32,317 nucleotides of DNA from Candidatus Saccharimonadota bacterium (GTDB taxonomy: Bacteria; Patescibacteriota; Saccharimonadia; Saccharimonadales; UBA4665). Positions within the stretch are counted from its first letter, which is position 1; each line of letters opens with the position of its first letter. Under the pieces are notes generated by a model. The model was not told where the DNA came from. It worked only from the letters and a program-made list of their open reading frames with translations, and searched no databases. Both the position numbers and the translations under genes were made by a program. The stretch spans positions 1 through 32,317 of the forward strand of contig JAICKY010000009.1 of NCBI GenBank assembly GCA_025927655.1, written 5' to 3'. Of the stretch, positions 16,734 to 24,269 are shown in pieces.

Positions 16734-17027
16734 CTATAGACCGAGATCACCGAGCGCGCCCATCATAGGCTGCATTTTCTCGGCGGCAATTTTTTGGCTT
16801 TGCTGTATAGCATCTTTGACGGCATCTTCAATCCAACGCTCCAGCTGGCCGATGTCACCAAGGTCGACTGCTTTGGCGTCGATGTGCACCTTTTTGATCT
16901 TCTGCTCGCCGGTGATTTCGACACGTACCGCGCCATCACCCTGCTCTACCGTAATCACCTGTTTTTGGAGTTCTTTTTGGATTTTTTTAACACGCATTAG
17001 CATCTTGGCTTGATCGAAACGACTCAT
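16734..17027 (-). CDS. YbaB/EbfC family nucleoid-associated protein
   Basis: 97 residues. The start at 17027 (MSRFDQAK) has a clear AAGGAGAG ribosome site; the frame is open further upstream but that part has no family similarity and contains the promoter. The family pattern is visible: an N-terminal helix (RVKKIQKELQKQ), a beta region with VRVEITGEQKIKKVHIDAK, and a C-terminal helix with ERWIEDAVKDAIQQSQ ending in Met/Gly residues. YbaB dimers bind DNA like tweezers. The gene usually sits between dnaX and recR; here it precedes recR, but dnaX lies about 3 kb upstream on the same strand. Confidence 0.93.
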   Translation of the reverse strand: MSRFDQAKMLMRVKKIQKELQKQVITVEQGDGAVRVEITGEQKIKKVHIDAKAVDLGDIGQLERWIEDAVKDAIQQSQKIAAEKMQPMMGALGDLGL

Positions 17028-17043
17028 ACGAAACTCTCCTTCT

Positions 17044-17063
17044 ATTATAAAACTATTGTAACA
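17044..17063 (-). promoter_or_regulatory. Promoter of ybaB-recR
   Basis: On the minus strand TGT-TACAAT (17063-17055) and a consensus TATAAT (17049-17044) overlap just upstream of the AAGGAGAG ribosome site. Either could be the -10. No good -35 is seen. Confidence 0.4.
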
Positions 17064-17074
17064 GATTGGCCGGG

Positions 17075-18262
17075 CTATGGCTGCGTCAGATTGAATGTTT
17101 GCCGTGCAGCCATTGTGTGCGGCCAGGCTACAAAATATATGCGGGTCTGATACAACACCGAGAAAAATAGCATCAGGCATAGTACGGCTATGCCAGCGCC
17201 CCGGGCAATCGGGTTGCGGGGAAAAATTGTAAACCATTGGTCCAGCAGGCTGCTTAGACCGTGCGCTATAAACAAATACAGCAACGGTATTAGTGCGGCG
17301 AAGCCAACGCTACCGCCCAGACTAATGAGCGCGACACTGATGATAACCGAACCTGTCAGAAATGTTGCCCGTATGGTCCGGTGCTGCGCCAGATAGTAGT
17401 AACACCCTAGAGCGCCCAATACCAACTCGGCTGCATCAAGAAGCGGCGTATGCCCGACCCACATGGCAGGGTCGCCATTACTACGGATACCAATAGACAA
17501 CACAGCGTTCAGAAGACCGCTTCCAACGTGTGTGAGACTGTGCAGATTCTGGGGTAGCCCGCCAGCAATTAGCAGTGTGTGAGGGCGGTGAATACTGGCG
17601 ACAGCAAGCGGTGCAATGACGGCAATAAATAGTGCGCTCCAGCCTGCAAGGTGGACCTTGTGCAACCCTTGTAATTGTCGGCGTACCGTCGGCCAGAGTA
17701 GAACAACTCCAAACAATTCAAACCACGCCATGCCTGGCACATATACCAGCAGCGCAAAAAGACTTGCTGCGGCGTACCCGATCAGAATCCGGTGTTTTTT
17801 GGCACGGCGATACCATACTATGACAGCTACGAGCAGCAGTACGCTCATCTGTAGGACCTGTGCAGTGCCCAGGCGTGCGACATGCAGAAAACCAGCCGAA
17901 GTTGCGAACAGGAGCGTGGCAAAGAATGCTATCCGGTATGAGTACCAGGGTCGAATAATGGCAAAGAACAAGAGTACTGCCAGCACGCCGAAGCTTGCTG
18001 ACACGACCCGTGTCATGAATATACCATGGTGGGCGACGGCCGTGAGCAGCCAGACAAGAGCTTTGTACGGCGCATTTACGGGGTTATGCGCAATAGAATG
18101 CCAGTTTACCGCGCTTATGTAAGCGCTCCGTTCGGCCGCGCTATAGCCCGGCAGTAGCGTGCCTAGGCGATGAAAATACAGTACGTATGCAATTAGTGCC
18201 AAGCTTAAAACCAACAGCCCCGGTCGCCATGCCCGCAAGTATATTTTTGTTACGGTATTCAT
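17075..18262 (-). CDS. Polytopic membrane protein, GT-C glycosyltransferase-like (PMT/ArnT type)
   Basis: 395 residues with about ten hydrophobic segments. The first loop after TM1 (LPGYSAAERSAYISAVNWH) sits where GT-C enzymes carry their acidic DE motif, and the following IMTRVVSASFGVLAVLLFFAI and LLFATSAGFLHVARLGTAQV resemble the PMT-family core. The usual first-loop Asp is not evident and only Glu is present, so catalytic activity is uncertain. Such enzymes move sugars from lipid carriers outside the membrane. It is likely a single-gene transcript from a TATACT promoter. Assignment is by topology and weak motif resemblance. Confidence 0.65.
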   Translation of the reverse strand: MNTVTKIYLRAWRPGLLVLSLALIAYVLYFHRLGTLLPGYSAAERSAYISAVNWHSIAHNPVNAPYKALVWLLTAVAHHGIFMTRVVSASFGVLAVLLFFAIIRPWYSYRIAFFATLLFATSAGFLHVARLGTAQVLQMSVLLLVAVIVWYRRAKKHRILIGYAAASLFALLVYVPGMAWFELFGVVLLWPTVRRQLQGLHKVHLAGWSALFIAVIAPLAVASIHRPHTLLIAGGLPQNLHSLTHVGSGLLNAVLSIGIRSNGDPAMWVGHTPLLDAAELVLGALGCYYYLAQHRTIRATFLTGSVIISVALISLGGSVGFAALIPLLYLFIAHGLSSLLDQWFTIFPRNPIARGAGIAVLCLMLFFSVLYQTRIYFVAWPHTMAARQTFNLTQP

Positions 18263-18276
18263 AGTTCTTACCAGGT

Positions 18277-18282
18277 AGTATA
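18277..18282 (-). promoter_or_regulatory. -10 box of the GT-C-like gene
   Basis: Minus-strand TATACT ends 14 nt before the ATG at 18262. A small inverted repeat (ACCAG/CTGGT) lies just upstream of it. Confidence 0.4.
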
Positions 18283-18350
18283 CACCAGATTGTGCTGGTA
18301 TTGTCTCGCTTGCCGGTACTGTTCCCAGTGGCTAAAATACATGCTTAAAG

Positions 18351-19709
18351 CTAATCACCAAACGGGTTTGACGCATGGTTGGTATCGAGCGAGCGGAAGC
18401 GCTGCTTATCGCGGTCGAAGTACAATTCGACATTGCGTAGCGCACCGTTACGGTGCTTTTTGATAAGGATATCGGCGATGTTCTGGCGCTCGGTTTCCGG
18501 GTTGTAGTAGTCTTCGCGGTAAATGAAGGCTACGATGTCGGCATCCTGCTCGATTGATCCGGATTCACGCAGGTCGGACAACTGTGGAATCTGCGGGCTG
18601 CGGTTTTCGACTGAACGGCTGAGCTGACTCAGGGCAATGACCGGTGCGTTTAACTCGCGGGCAACTCCTTTCAGTCCGCGCGAGATCTCGGAGATTTCTT
18701 GTACGCGGTTACCTTCCCCGGCAAATCGGCTGCCGCCGCTCATCAGCTGCAAGTAGTCGACTACAATCAAACCGGGTTGGCGCATGTGTGCTTCGCGACG
18801 GGCCTTGGTACGCAGATCGCTGACCGTGATGCCGGGCGTGTCGTCGATGTAGATGGGCGCTTCGCCGAGCACGCCCATGGCATCTGCCAGTTTTTCGAAG
18901 TCATTATCGGTTAGATTGCCCGTGCGGAGGGCCCAGGCGTCCACGCCAGACTGCATAGACAACAAGCGGTCAACCAGCTGTTCTTTGCTCATTTCCAGGC
19001 TAAAGATAATTACGGGTTCTTTGGCATCGACAGCAACATTGTGCGCCAGGTTAAGCACGAAAGCTGTCTTACCCATAGATGGACGGGCAGCCAGAATGAA
19101 GAGGTCGGACCGTTGCAGGCCGGCCAGCGTTTCATCTATGTCACGGTAGCCGGTGGGGATACCGCGGATTTTATTTTTATCCTTGTGCAGGTCATCCAGA
19201 CGCTCAAAACTGGCAGTCAGGATCTCATCTATCCCAACGACGGTCTGCTTGACATGCTGCTGGCTGACCGCAAACAGGCGGGTTTCTGCCTCTTCGATAA
19301 GCTCTTTGAGCGGTTTTGATTCGTCCTGCCCCAGATCTGCCATTTCGGCACTGACCGTGATAAGCCGGCGACGGAGCGCCTTTTGGGCGACGATATCGGC
19401 GTATTGCTCCACATGTGACGCAGTCGGTACGTAATTAGTGAGTTCAGTCAGATACGCTGGGCCGCCCACCATGTCCAAGAAACCCGTGCCTTTCAACTGG
19501 TCGGCCAGGGTCAGCACATCGATGGAAGCACGGCGTTCATAGAGCGCAAGCAGGGCTTCGTAGATGCGGGCATGGCGAGCGTCATAGAAATCGTCTACCG
19601 ATACCGCATCGGCAATCTTAACGATGGCGTCGGTATCGATCAGGATGGCACCGAGCAGCGAAGCTTCTGCGTCGGTATTTTGCGGAGGAGTTTGATTTGT
19701 TTGCGTCAT
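18351..19709 (-). CDS. dnaB: Replicative DNA helicase DnaB
   Basis: 452 residues, full length. The N-terminal helical domain begins PPQNTDAEASLLGAIL; the RecA-like C-terminal domain has GIPTGYRDIDETLAGL, Walker A ARPSMGKT (208-215), IIFSLEMSKEQL, Walker B LIVVDYLQLM, and the DnaB4-type DLRESGSIEQDADIVAFIYRE ending with KHRNG and a C-terminal FDRDKQRFRSL. It is the hexameric fork helicase that moves 5'-3' on the lagging strand. No intein interrupts the P-loop. It follows dnaX on the same strand after a 154-nt gap that contains a long hairpin. No clear ribosome site precedes the ATG. Confidence 0.97.
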   Translation of the reverse strand: MTQTNQTPPQNTDAEASLLGAILIDTDAIVKIADAVSVDDFYDARHARIYEALLALYERRASIDVLTLADQLKGTGFLDMVGGPAYLTELTNYVPTASHVEQYADIVAQKALRRRLITVSAEMADLGQDESKPLKELIEEAETRLFAVSQQHVKQTVVGIDEILTASFERLDDLHKDKNKIRGIPTGYRDIDETLAGLQRSDLFILAARPSMGKTAFVLNLAHNVAVDAKEPVIIFSLEMSKEQLVDRLLSMQSGVDAWALRTGNLTDNDFEKLADAMGVLGEAPIYIDDTPGITVSDLRTKARREAHMRQPGLIVVDYLQLMSGGSRFAGEGNRVQEISEISRGLKGVARELNAPVIALSQLSRSVENRSPQIPQLSDLRESGSIEQDADIVAFIYREDYYNPETERQNIADILIKKHRNGALRNVELYFDRDKQRFRSLDTNHASNPFGD

Positions 19710-19744
19710 AGTTACAGTGCTCTCGTTAATGGCCTCATACAGAT

Positions 19745-19847
19745 GGTGCGTCTTTGAGTGCAGTTTGAGATGAAAATCGGGGACCGTAAGCGAGCCGTAC
19801 TAAAAGTACGGCGAGCGCGGACTGGAACGATTCGTTCAAAATGTGCC
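19745..19847 (+). repeat. Long imperfect hairpin between dnaX and dnaB
   Basis: The tip is a perfect 8-bp stem GCCGTACT (19794-19801) / AGTACGGC (19805-19812) with an AAA loop. The flanks (from GGTGCG at 19745 to GTGCC at 19847) continue pairing imperfectly, and the substitutions near the base are mostly of the G-U type when read as plus-strand RNA. TTTGAGTGCAG at 19753-19763 also occurs in the rplJ-rplL hairpin on the other strand. It may be a dispersed repeat, or an mRNA processing or attenuation site. Confidence 0.5.
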
Positions 19848-19863
19848 AAATGGGTAGCCGCTG

Positions 19864-21399
19864 TCATGATTCTAGCAGTTCGGCCCCACCGAAGATATTG
19901 CTTATGCTAGTGACATCCGGTTTTTCAGCGGGCGCAGGCTCGGCTTCGGCGGTAACGCAGACGATTTCTACGGGTTGCCCGTACAGGCGTTCGATAACAT
20001 CTGCAAAGATTTTGCGGTTTCTGACTTCGTTGAGTCTTTTCTGGTGAAAGGCAAATTTTAGGCTGAGCGTCAGCGTGTGCCCGTCGAATTCGGTGTGAGC
20101 CATGCGGGCAATGCCGTACAGCGTGTTGTATTGTTTTTTAATCTCGTCGAGTGTTTGTCCCCAAAGCTCGGTTATGTCGGTGAGAGCGGTGGCGGTACTG
20201 GCTGTGGCTCCGGCAGGGGCGGTCACTTCTGAATTTGATGCTTCCGGGGCGGGGTCTTTGGCTGTATCCGGGGCGGCGGGTCCGGCGTCGTTAGCAGGAG
20301 GTTTGGGCGCGTTAGGAATTGCAACTGGCACGGGCGGAGCTTTTTCGGTAATGGCCGCAGGCTTAGGTGGCTCCACTGGTCCCGGCGAGGTTTTTGGCGC
20401 TTTGGTATGCAGGGGTGATATAGCGGGCTGAACAGGCATGGCTGCGGCTGGCAGCGCCGACTGGAGCAATACAATTTCGAGCAGTTGTTTTGGGCTGCGG
20501 GCTGCCGGCACGTCCAGGAGCTTCTGCAGCAGTTCCAGGCTCGCGTGCGGATCGGCCGCGCTGCCAGCTAGAACGGCTTCGCGAAGAGTGGCGCTCAGCT
20601 GGCGCGAAACCATGGCCGGCTCGAAACCCGATGCGTACAATTCGGCCAGGGTGCTGACGATATCGGCACTGCTGGCTTGTGCGACTGCGCTGGCGAGCCG
20701 GGTAATGTATTGGTCTGGCGCCAGACCTAAAATGCGCTCGACATCGGTCTTGGTAATGTGATCGGCACTGCTGCTGGCTTGGTCGAGCAAGCTGATGCTA
20801 TCGCGAAAACTGCCTTCGCCGTGTTGTGCAATGAGCGCCAGGGCGTCGTCGTCTATGTGTAACTTTTCGCCTTTGGCGATTTCACGCAGGTGGGCCACAA
20901 CCTGATCCTGAGGGACGGGGCGCAAGCTGTACCGCTGGGTGCGGCTAATAATGGTCTCGGGCAGTTTGTGTGCTTCTGTGGTAGCCAATATAAACACCAC
21001 ATGTGCCGGTGGCTCCTCGAGCGTTTTAAGCAGCGCGTTAAACGCTTCTTTGGTGAGCATGTGTACTTCGTCGATGATGTACACTTTGTATTTGGCGTGG
21101 GCTGGCGCGGTATTTACGCGATCGCGCAGGTCGCGTATTTCGTCGATGCGACGGTTGCTGGCGGCATCGATTTCGATAACATCCAGATGGGCTTCGTCGT
21201 CATACGGCAAGCCATTGATTTCGTGCGCCAAGATGCGGGCGATGGATGTTTTACCAGTACCTCGAGGCCCGCTTAGCAGGTATGCGTGGCTAATACGCCC
21301 TGCCTTCAGTGCGTTTTTGAGCGTGGTCGTGACGTGTTCTTGCCCGACCACCTCGTCCAGCGATTTCGACCGGTATTTCCGGTAGAGTGCTTGCCCCAT
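19864..21399 (-). CDS. dnaX: DNA polymerase III subunit tau/gamma without the zinc module
   Basis: 511 residues. This clamp-loader ATPase has ALYRKYRSKSLDEVVGQEH at the N-terminus, Walker A GPRGTGKT (44-51), VIEIDAASNRRIDEIRDL, Walker B YIIDEVHMLT, EEPPAHVVFILATTE and the arginine-finger segment ISRTQRYSLRP. Between the P-loop helix and VIEIDAASN, where bacterial DnaX has a Cys4 zinc module, there are only about 15 residues (HEINGLPYDDEAH) and no cysteine. A Pro/Ala-rich linker (about 325-405) precedes a C-terminal tau-type domain. I see no correctly framed slippery site for a gamma product. A TATAAT box lies 10 nt before the ATG. Confidence 0.96.
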   Translation of the reverse strand: MGQALYRKYRSKSLDEVVGQEHVTTTLKNALKAGRISHAYLLSGPRGTGKTSIARILAHEINGLPYDDEAHLDVIEIDAASNRRIDEIRDLRDRVNTAPAHAKYKVYIIDEVHMLTKEAFNALLKTLEEPPAHVVFILATTEAHKLPETIISRTQRYSLRPVPQDQVVAHLREIAKGEKLHIDDDALALIAQHGEGSFRDSISLLDQASSSADHITKTDVERILGLAPDQYITRLASAVAQASSADIVSTLAELYASGFEPAMVSRQLSATLREAVLAGSAADPHASLELLQKLLDVPAARSPKQLLEIVLLQSALPAAAMPVQPAISPLHTKAPKTSPGPVEPPKPAAITEKAPPVPVAIPNAPKPPANDAGPAAPDTAKDPAPEASNSEVTAPAGATASTATALTDITELWGQTLDEIKKQYNTLYGIARMAHTEFDGHTLTLSLKFAFHQKRLNEVRNRKIFADVIERLYGQPVEIVCVTAEAEPAPAEKPDVTSISNIFGGAELLES

Positions 21400-21409
21400 A
21401 GTTACACCT

Positions 21410-21415
21410 ATTATA
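21410..21415 (-). promoter_or_regulatory. Consensus -10 box of dnaX
   Basis: Minus-strand TATAAT followed by AGGTGTAACT and the ATG at 21399. The leader would be about 4 nt or none. No -35 is evident in the short gap after tdk. Confidence 0.5.
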
Positions 21416-21446
21416 CGCGTTTAGGGAACGGCGGTCTGCTGTAAAA

Positions 21447-22031
21447 TTAGCTGTTCGCGCTCTGAAGTACGAGCTTTTTATAATCTGCCGCACACAAGGC
21501 TTCGTATTCGATATTGTCTTGATCTTCGATAGCTATCTGGCTGCCTTCATTCACGAATACACCATTCAATTTACGGCCGTTTAAAACGGCTTTTTTGCCG
21601 CATCGGCACACGGTTCTTAGCTCTTGCAGCTCATGAGCCAGCTCTAGAAGCCGGGTGGAACCGGGAAATCCGTGAGTCTGGAAATCGGTACGCAGACCGT
21701 AGGCAATCACCGGTACATCTGCGTCTACCGCGAACCAAAAGAGTTCTTCGACCTGTTCTGGGGTCAAAAACTGAGCTTCGTCAACCAGCACACAACTAAC
21801 TTTTGGTTGAGCGGACAATAGCACATCTATAGAATCATCGGGGTGGACTAGCACATCCACCTTGCGTTCGATGCCAAGCCGCGAGATGACGGCATCTTCT
21901 CCTTTAGTGTCGACAGCTGGTTTTAGGACCAGTGCCTTCATACCGCGCTCTTCATAGTTATATGCGGTCTGGATAAGCGCTGTTGTTTTGCCGCTGTTCA
22001 TCACGCTATACCGGAAATATAGTTTTGCCAC
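21447..22031 (-). CDS. tdk: Thymidine kinase (type II), zinc site altered
   Basis: 194 residues, starting with GTG at 22031 behind a strong AGGAGGAG ribosome site. It phosphorylates thymidine and deoxyuridine with ATP in the salvage route. The P-loop is VMNSGKTT (10-17), VLVDEAQFL (82-89) carries the catalytic Glu85, and YGLRTDFQTHGFPGS is the conserved middle motif. The zinc-holding lasso is changed: CRC at 142-144 instead of CxxC, and CAAD at 180-183 where the last ligand is usually His or Cys. The enzyme may hold zinc poorly or not at all. The gene feeds the same dTMP pool as the kinase and synthase genes at 25-31 kb. Confidence 0.95.
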   Translation of the reverse strand: MAKLYFRYSVMNSGKTTALIQTAYNYEERGMKALVLKPAVDTKGEDAVISRLGIERKVDVLVHPDDSIDVLLSAQPKVSCVLVDEAQFLTPEQVEELFWFAVDADVPVIAYGLRTDFQTHGFPGSTRLLELAHELQELRTVCRCGKKAVLNGRKLNGVFVNEGSQIAIEDQDNIEYEALCAADYKKLVLQSANS

Positions 22032-22052
22032 GTACTCCTCCTAATTGTTTCT

Positions 22053-22061
22053 AGTATAGCA
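22053..22061 (-). promoter_or_regulatory. Extended -10 promoter of tdk
   Basis: Minus-strand TGC-TATACT, 21 nt before the GTG start. Unlike many genes here it leaves room for a full ribosome site (AGGAGGAG). Confidence 0.5.
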
Positions 22062-22141
22062 AATGGCTCTAGGGCCATACGTTTAGTAGTAAGTGTAGCT
22101 TCGCGGGCGTAAAAAACCAACGGTGCACTATTCGTGTTAGT

Positions 22142-22651
22142 TTATAGTGCGGCTTCGAGTGCTGCCCACTCGGCGGTAGAGTCATCTTCCGGAACGTTCA
22201 CGCTTACCTGGTCGCCTGGTTTTGCCTTGAAGTAGGTAACGCTGGCGAGCAGTACACGGAAATCACGCGTTCCCACGCTGACAAAGTAATGCCCACCTTC
22301 GAGTTTGAGCTGGCCAACCACCTGTTTGCGTGGAATAGGACCGATCTGCTTGTATAAAAATGCGCCGTCATCGGCAATGGTGAGCTTTAGGATGTCGCCC
22401 TGCACTAGCTTGGATTTGCTGGCGTAGTTAGCAGGTACGGGGTAAGTTTTGCTGTCGCTGCCGACCATGTTTTGGCCGTCGAAGACACCCTCTATAACTT
22501 TGCCCAGTACGTCATCGGTAGCTATAGCCTGTACTTTTTCGTCGTCTCCGACCAGGCTAACGAGTAATTCGTTAGCTGCGGCCAAATTAGTCTCGGCCTC
22601 TTGTATAAGTGCCCGGAGTCGTTTAACTTGCTTTTCTGGTACATCTGCCAT
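22142..22651 (-). CDS. Conserved-looking hypothetical with N-terminal coiled coil
   Basis: 169 residues. Residues 5-36 (KQVKRLRALIQEAETNLAAA) form a predicted coiled coil. The rest looks like one or two small beta-barrel domains: TYPVPANYASKSKLVQGDIL, AFLYKQIGPIPRKQVVG, and a C-terminal FRVLLASVTYFKAKPGDQV ending in Trp/Ala/Glu-rich residues. There is no signal peptide or membrane segment. I associate this pattern with uncharacterised CPR proteins but cannot name a family. It lies between rplL and tdk on the same strand, with the rplL terminator candidate upstream, so it is probably transcribed on its own. Confidence 0.75.
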   Translation of the reverse strand: MADVPEKQVKRLRALIQEAETNLAAANELLVSLVGDDEKVQAIATDDVLGKVIEGVFDGQNMVGSDSKTYPVPANYASKSKLVQGDILKLTIADDGAFLYKQIGPIPRKQVVGQLKLEGGHYFVSVGTRDFRVLLASVTYFKAKPGDQVSVNVPEDDSTAEWAALEAAL

Positions 22652-22779
22652 AATTTTGTCTCGTTTTCTATCTCACCTACCGTATTTATCTAAGTATGCT
22701 CCACACCTTACCCTAACCGTACCATACTACAATTCGCAAGTCAAAGCTATATGACTACCGCAGAAACCTGTGGATAAAT

Positions 22780-22809
22780 CAACACCTCCGTAAAACTACG
22801 GAGGTGTTG
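22780..22809 (-). terminator. Terminator hairpin after rplL
   Basis: CAACACCTCCGTA (22780-22792) and TACGGAGGTGTTG (22797-22809) form a perfect 13-bp stem with a 4-nt loop. On the minus strand it is followed by ATTTATCC, a weak U-tract. It lies 73 nt past the rplL stop and before the next gene. Confidence 0.6.
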
Positions 22810-22881
22810 AACAACTGAGTCGTACTAGACCAGTTTTACTCTAGGAGTACTCCGCAAGCGGAGGACGCTTGAGTGGTAGAA

Positions 22882-23259
22882 CTAAACTAGTTCTACCGTA
22901 GCGCCAGCTTCTTCCAAAGCTTTCTTGGCGCTTTCAGCGGCATCCTTAGCAGCCTTTTCCAGGACTACCTTTGGTGCGCCATCGACGAGAGCCTTAGCTT
23001 CGCCCAGACCCAAGCCAGTCAGGTCCTTAACAGCCTTGATGACAGCAACTTTCTGAGCGCCTGCATCTTTCAGCATAACGTCGTATTCGCTCTTGCCTTC
23101 ATCAGCAGCAGCTTCACCAGCGGCAGCCGGGCCGGCAACAGCAACAGCTGCGGCAGCTGGCTCGATGCCGTATTCATCCTTCAGGATGGTCTTGAGTTCG
23201 TTTACTTCGAGGACAGTCAGCTTCGTAAGCTCTTCTGCCAATTTCTTAATATCAGCCAT
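22882..23259 (-). CDS. rplL: 50S ribosomal protein L7/L12
   Basis: 125 residues. The N-terminal dimer domain ([20 protein letters not shown]) is followed by an Ala/Gly/Glu-rich hinge (about 34-53) and the C-terminal domain with [38 protein letters not shown] and [15 protein letters not shown]. It forms the flexible stalk that recruits elongation factors, bound to L10. The ribosome site AAGGAG is clear. It is preceded by rplJ after an unusually long 183-nt gap that is mostly a hairpin, and followed by a terminator. Confidence 0.98.
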   Translation of the reverse strand: MADIKKLAEELTKLTVLEVNELKTILKDEYGIEPAAAAVAVAGPAAAGEAAADEGKSEYDVMLKDAGAQKVAVIKAVKDLTGLGLGEAKALVDGAPKVVLEKAAKDAAESAKKALEEAGATVELV

Positions 23260-23285
23260 TTTAAATTCTCCTTTAAGAATGGTTG

Positions 23286-23403
23286 CAACACATTTCTTTG
23301 GCGCATTTCGGGCGTTGGCCTGCGCTCATCGGCTCATGTACCTAAGTACGTTCAAGCCTCGAACTTGTCCAACACTCCAAGCTGCACTCAAACAAATGCG
23401 TTG
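23286..23403 (-). repeat. Long imperfect hairpin in the rplJ-rplL gap
   Basis: Arms 23286-23341 and 23346-23403 pair imperfectly over their whole length around the tip GTAC-CTAA-GTAC. The outer 33 nt (starting CAACACATTTCTTTGG against CAACGCATTTGTTTGAG) match best. Several substitutions would be G-U pairs in the minus-strand mRNA. It contains CTGCACTCAAA (23382-23392), the complement of the motif in the dnaX-dnaB hairpin. It could set the L10:L12 ratio through processing, or be a dispersed repeat. Confidence 0.55.
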
Positions 23404-23442
23404 TCGTAGACTAGTTAATTGTTAAGCGGTTGTATCGCCTTC

Positions 23443-23967
23443 TTATGCTGTCGCTTTGGCTTCTACACCGTCGAGCAGCGCGTGCAGATTGCCGGAAAGC
23501 GCGTTGGTAACATCGTGTACAGGTGACAGTAATGTCGCAACAACTTGGGCAATGAGCTCGTTCTTGCTTGGCAGGTCAGCCAATGCCTTGACGTCATCGC
23601 TGCCGATAAATTTGCCTTCGCCGGTCAGGGCGCCTACGAACTCCAGTGTCGGGTTCTTCTTGGCAAAGGTGCTCAAAATCTGAGCAGGCGCGACTTCGTC
23701 GTCGGCGTTAAAGGCATACAGAAGCATGCCTTGCAGGCTGCTGGTATCAGCGTCTTTCAGTGTGTCGTTAGCCTGTACAGCTTTGATAACCAAGCGGTTT
23801 TTAACAACCTTTACCTTGGTACCGTTGCTGCGGGCATCGCGGCGCAATGTCTGCAAAGCTTTTACCGTTGTGCCCTGGTATTTGGCGACAACAGTCATTT
23901 TTGATGACTTTAGCAGGTCCGATACCTCGGTAACTACTGCGTCTTTTTCAGCTTTTTTTAATGCCAT
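23443..23967 (-). CDS. rplJ: 50S ribosomal protein L10
   Basis: 174 residues from the ATG at 23967 (MALKKAEKDAVVTEV); the frame is open for 15 more codons upstream but these lie in the leader. The L10 pattern is clear: KSSKMTVVAKYQGTTVKALQ, RSNGTKVKVVKNRLVIKAV, LLYAFNADDEVAPAQIL and a C-terminal helix that binds L7/L12 dimers. L10 anchors the stalk to 23S rRNA and usually represses its own mRNA by binding the leader. rplK, rplA and rpoBC are not next to it in this window. Confidence 0.97.
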   Translation of the reverse strand: MALKKAEKDAVVTEVSDLLKSSKMTVVAKYQGTTVKALQTLRRDARSNGTKVKVVKNRLVIKAVQANDTLKDADTSSLQGMLLYAFNADDEVAPAQILSTFAKKNPTLEFVGALTGEGKFIGSDDVKALADLPSKNELIAQVVATLLSPVHDVTNALSGNLHALLDGVEAKATA

Positions 23968-24134
23968 ATGTAATATCCGGGTAATGGAGACAAACCTTGC
24001 GGTTTTTCTCATCGCACGGAGCGTCGGAATAAATCCGCCGACTCCGGCTGCTCTTTTCCCTTACCCCGGGTTGAGCTTTAGTTTATTTCCTCAGGATTCC
24101 ATCGACCTTTTATCCTGAGTGATCTGTTACAAAG
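23968..24134 (-). promoter_or_regulatory. Structured rplJ leader, candidate L10 autoregulatory site
   Basis: The minus-strand leader has an 8-bp stem CTCAGGAT/ATCCTGAG (24090-24097/24112-24119) and, closer to the gene, a stem CGGAG-TCGG with CCGA-CG-CTCCG near 24015-24047 that has an asymmetric bulge. L10(L12) complexes bind bulged stems in such leaders in many bacteria. I cannot confirm the consensus by eye. Confidence 0.4.
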
Positions 24135-24166
24135 AAAGAGCCTTTGGTGTGTACCAAAGGCTCTTT
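24135..24166 (-). terminator. Strong 14-bp hairpin, attenuator or terminator upstream of rplJ
   Basis: AAAGAGCCTTTGGT (24135-24148) and ACCAAAGGCTCTTT (24153-24166) are exact reverse complements with a 4-nt loop. On the minus strand the stem ends in UUU and is followed by CUUUG, so intrinsic termination is plausible. It lies about 100 nt after the rplJ promoter and would end a short RNA, either an attenuated leader or an independent small RNA. Confidence 0.6.
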
Positions 24167-24264
24167 ACAGTTTGAGTGCTCGAAAAACAAAAAGATTTCG
24201 TATGCCTCGGTGACAAATTAAGGTATAGATTGAATCTATAGTCCAGTCACTGTCTTTGGTAACT
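24167..24264 (-). ncRNA. Candidate small RNA or attenuated leader between promoter and hairpin
   Basis: From a start near 24263 the minus strand can fold GTGAC...GTCAC around a 7-bp stem TATAGAT-TCA-ATCTATA, then a U-rich segment, then the strong hairpin at 24135-24166. Promoter, folded body and terminator together make a complete small transcription unit of about 130 nt. It is not tRNA-like, and I recognise no known RNA class. Confidence 0.3.
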
Positions 24265-24269
24265 TGAAC

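Noticed and set aside
17028-17237. 70-residue N-terminal extension of YbaB
   Set aside because: It lacks family similarity and contains the promoter; AAGGAGAG marks the start at 17027.
20125-20145. Possible dnaX frameshift site (run of six A on the minus strand)
   Set aside because: The run is framed as AAA AAA C after ATT, not as a slippery heptamer, and lies late in the gene without a clear stimulatory stem.
20890-21385. Long plus-strand ORFs over dnaX
   Set aside because: They mirror the codon pattern of dnaX and have no ribosome site or recognisable domain.
22732-22760. Promoter TTGACT-N17-TACGGT before the coiled-coil hypothetical
   Set aside because: The -10 is poor and the leader would be long; it is possible but not convincing.
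24167-24264. tRNA-like or known RNA class in the rplJ upstream region
   Set aside because: No acceptor, anticodon or T-arm arrangement is present, and I recognise no consensus of a known small RNA.
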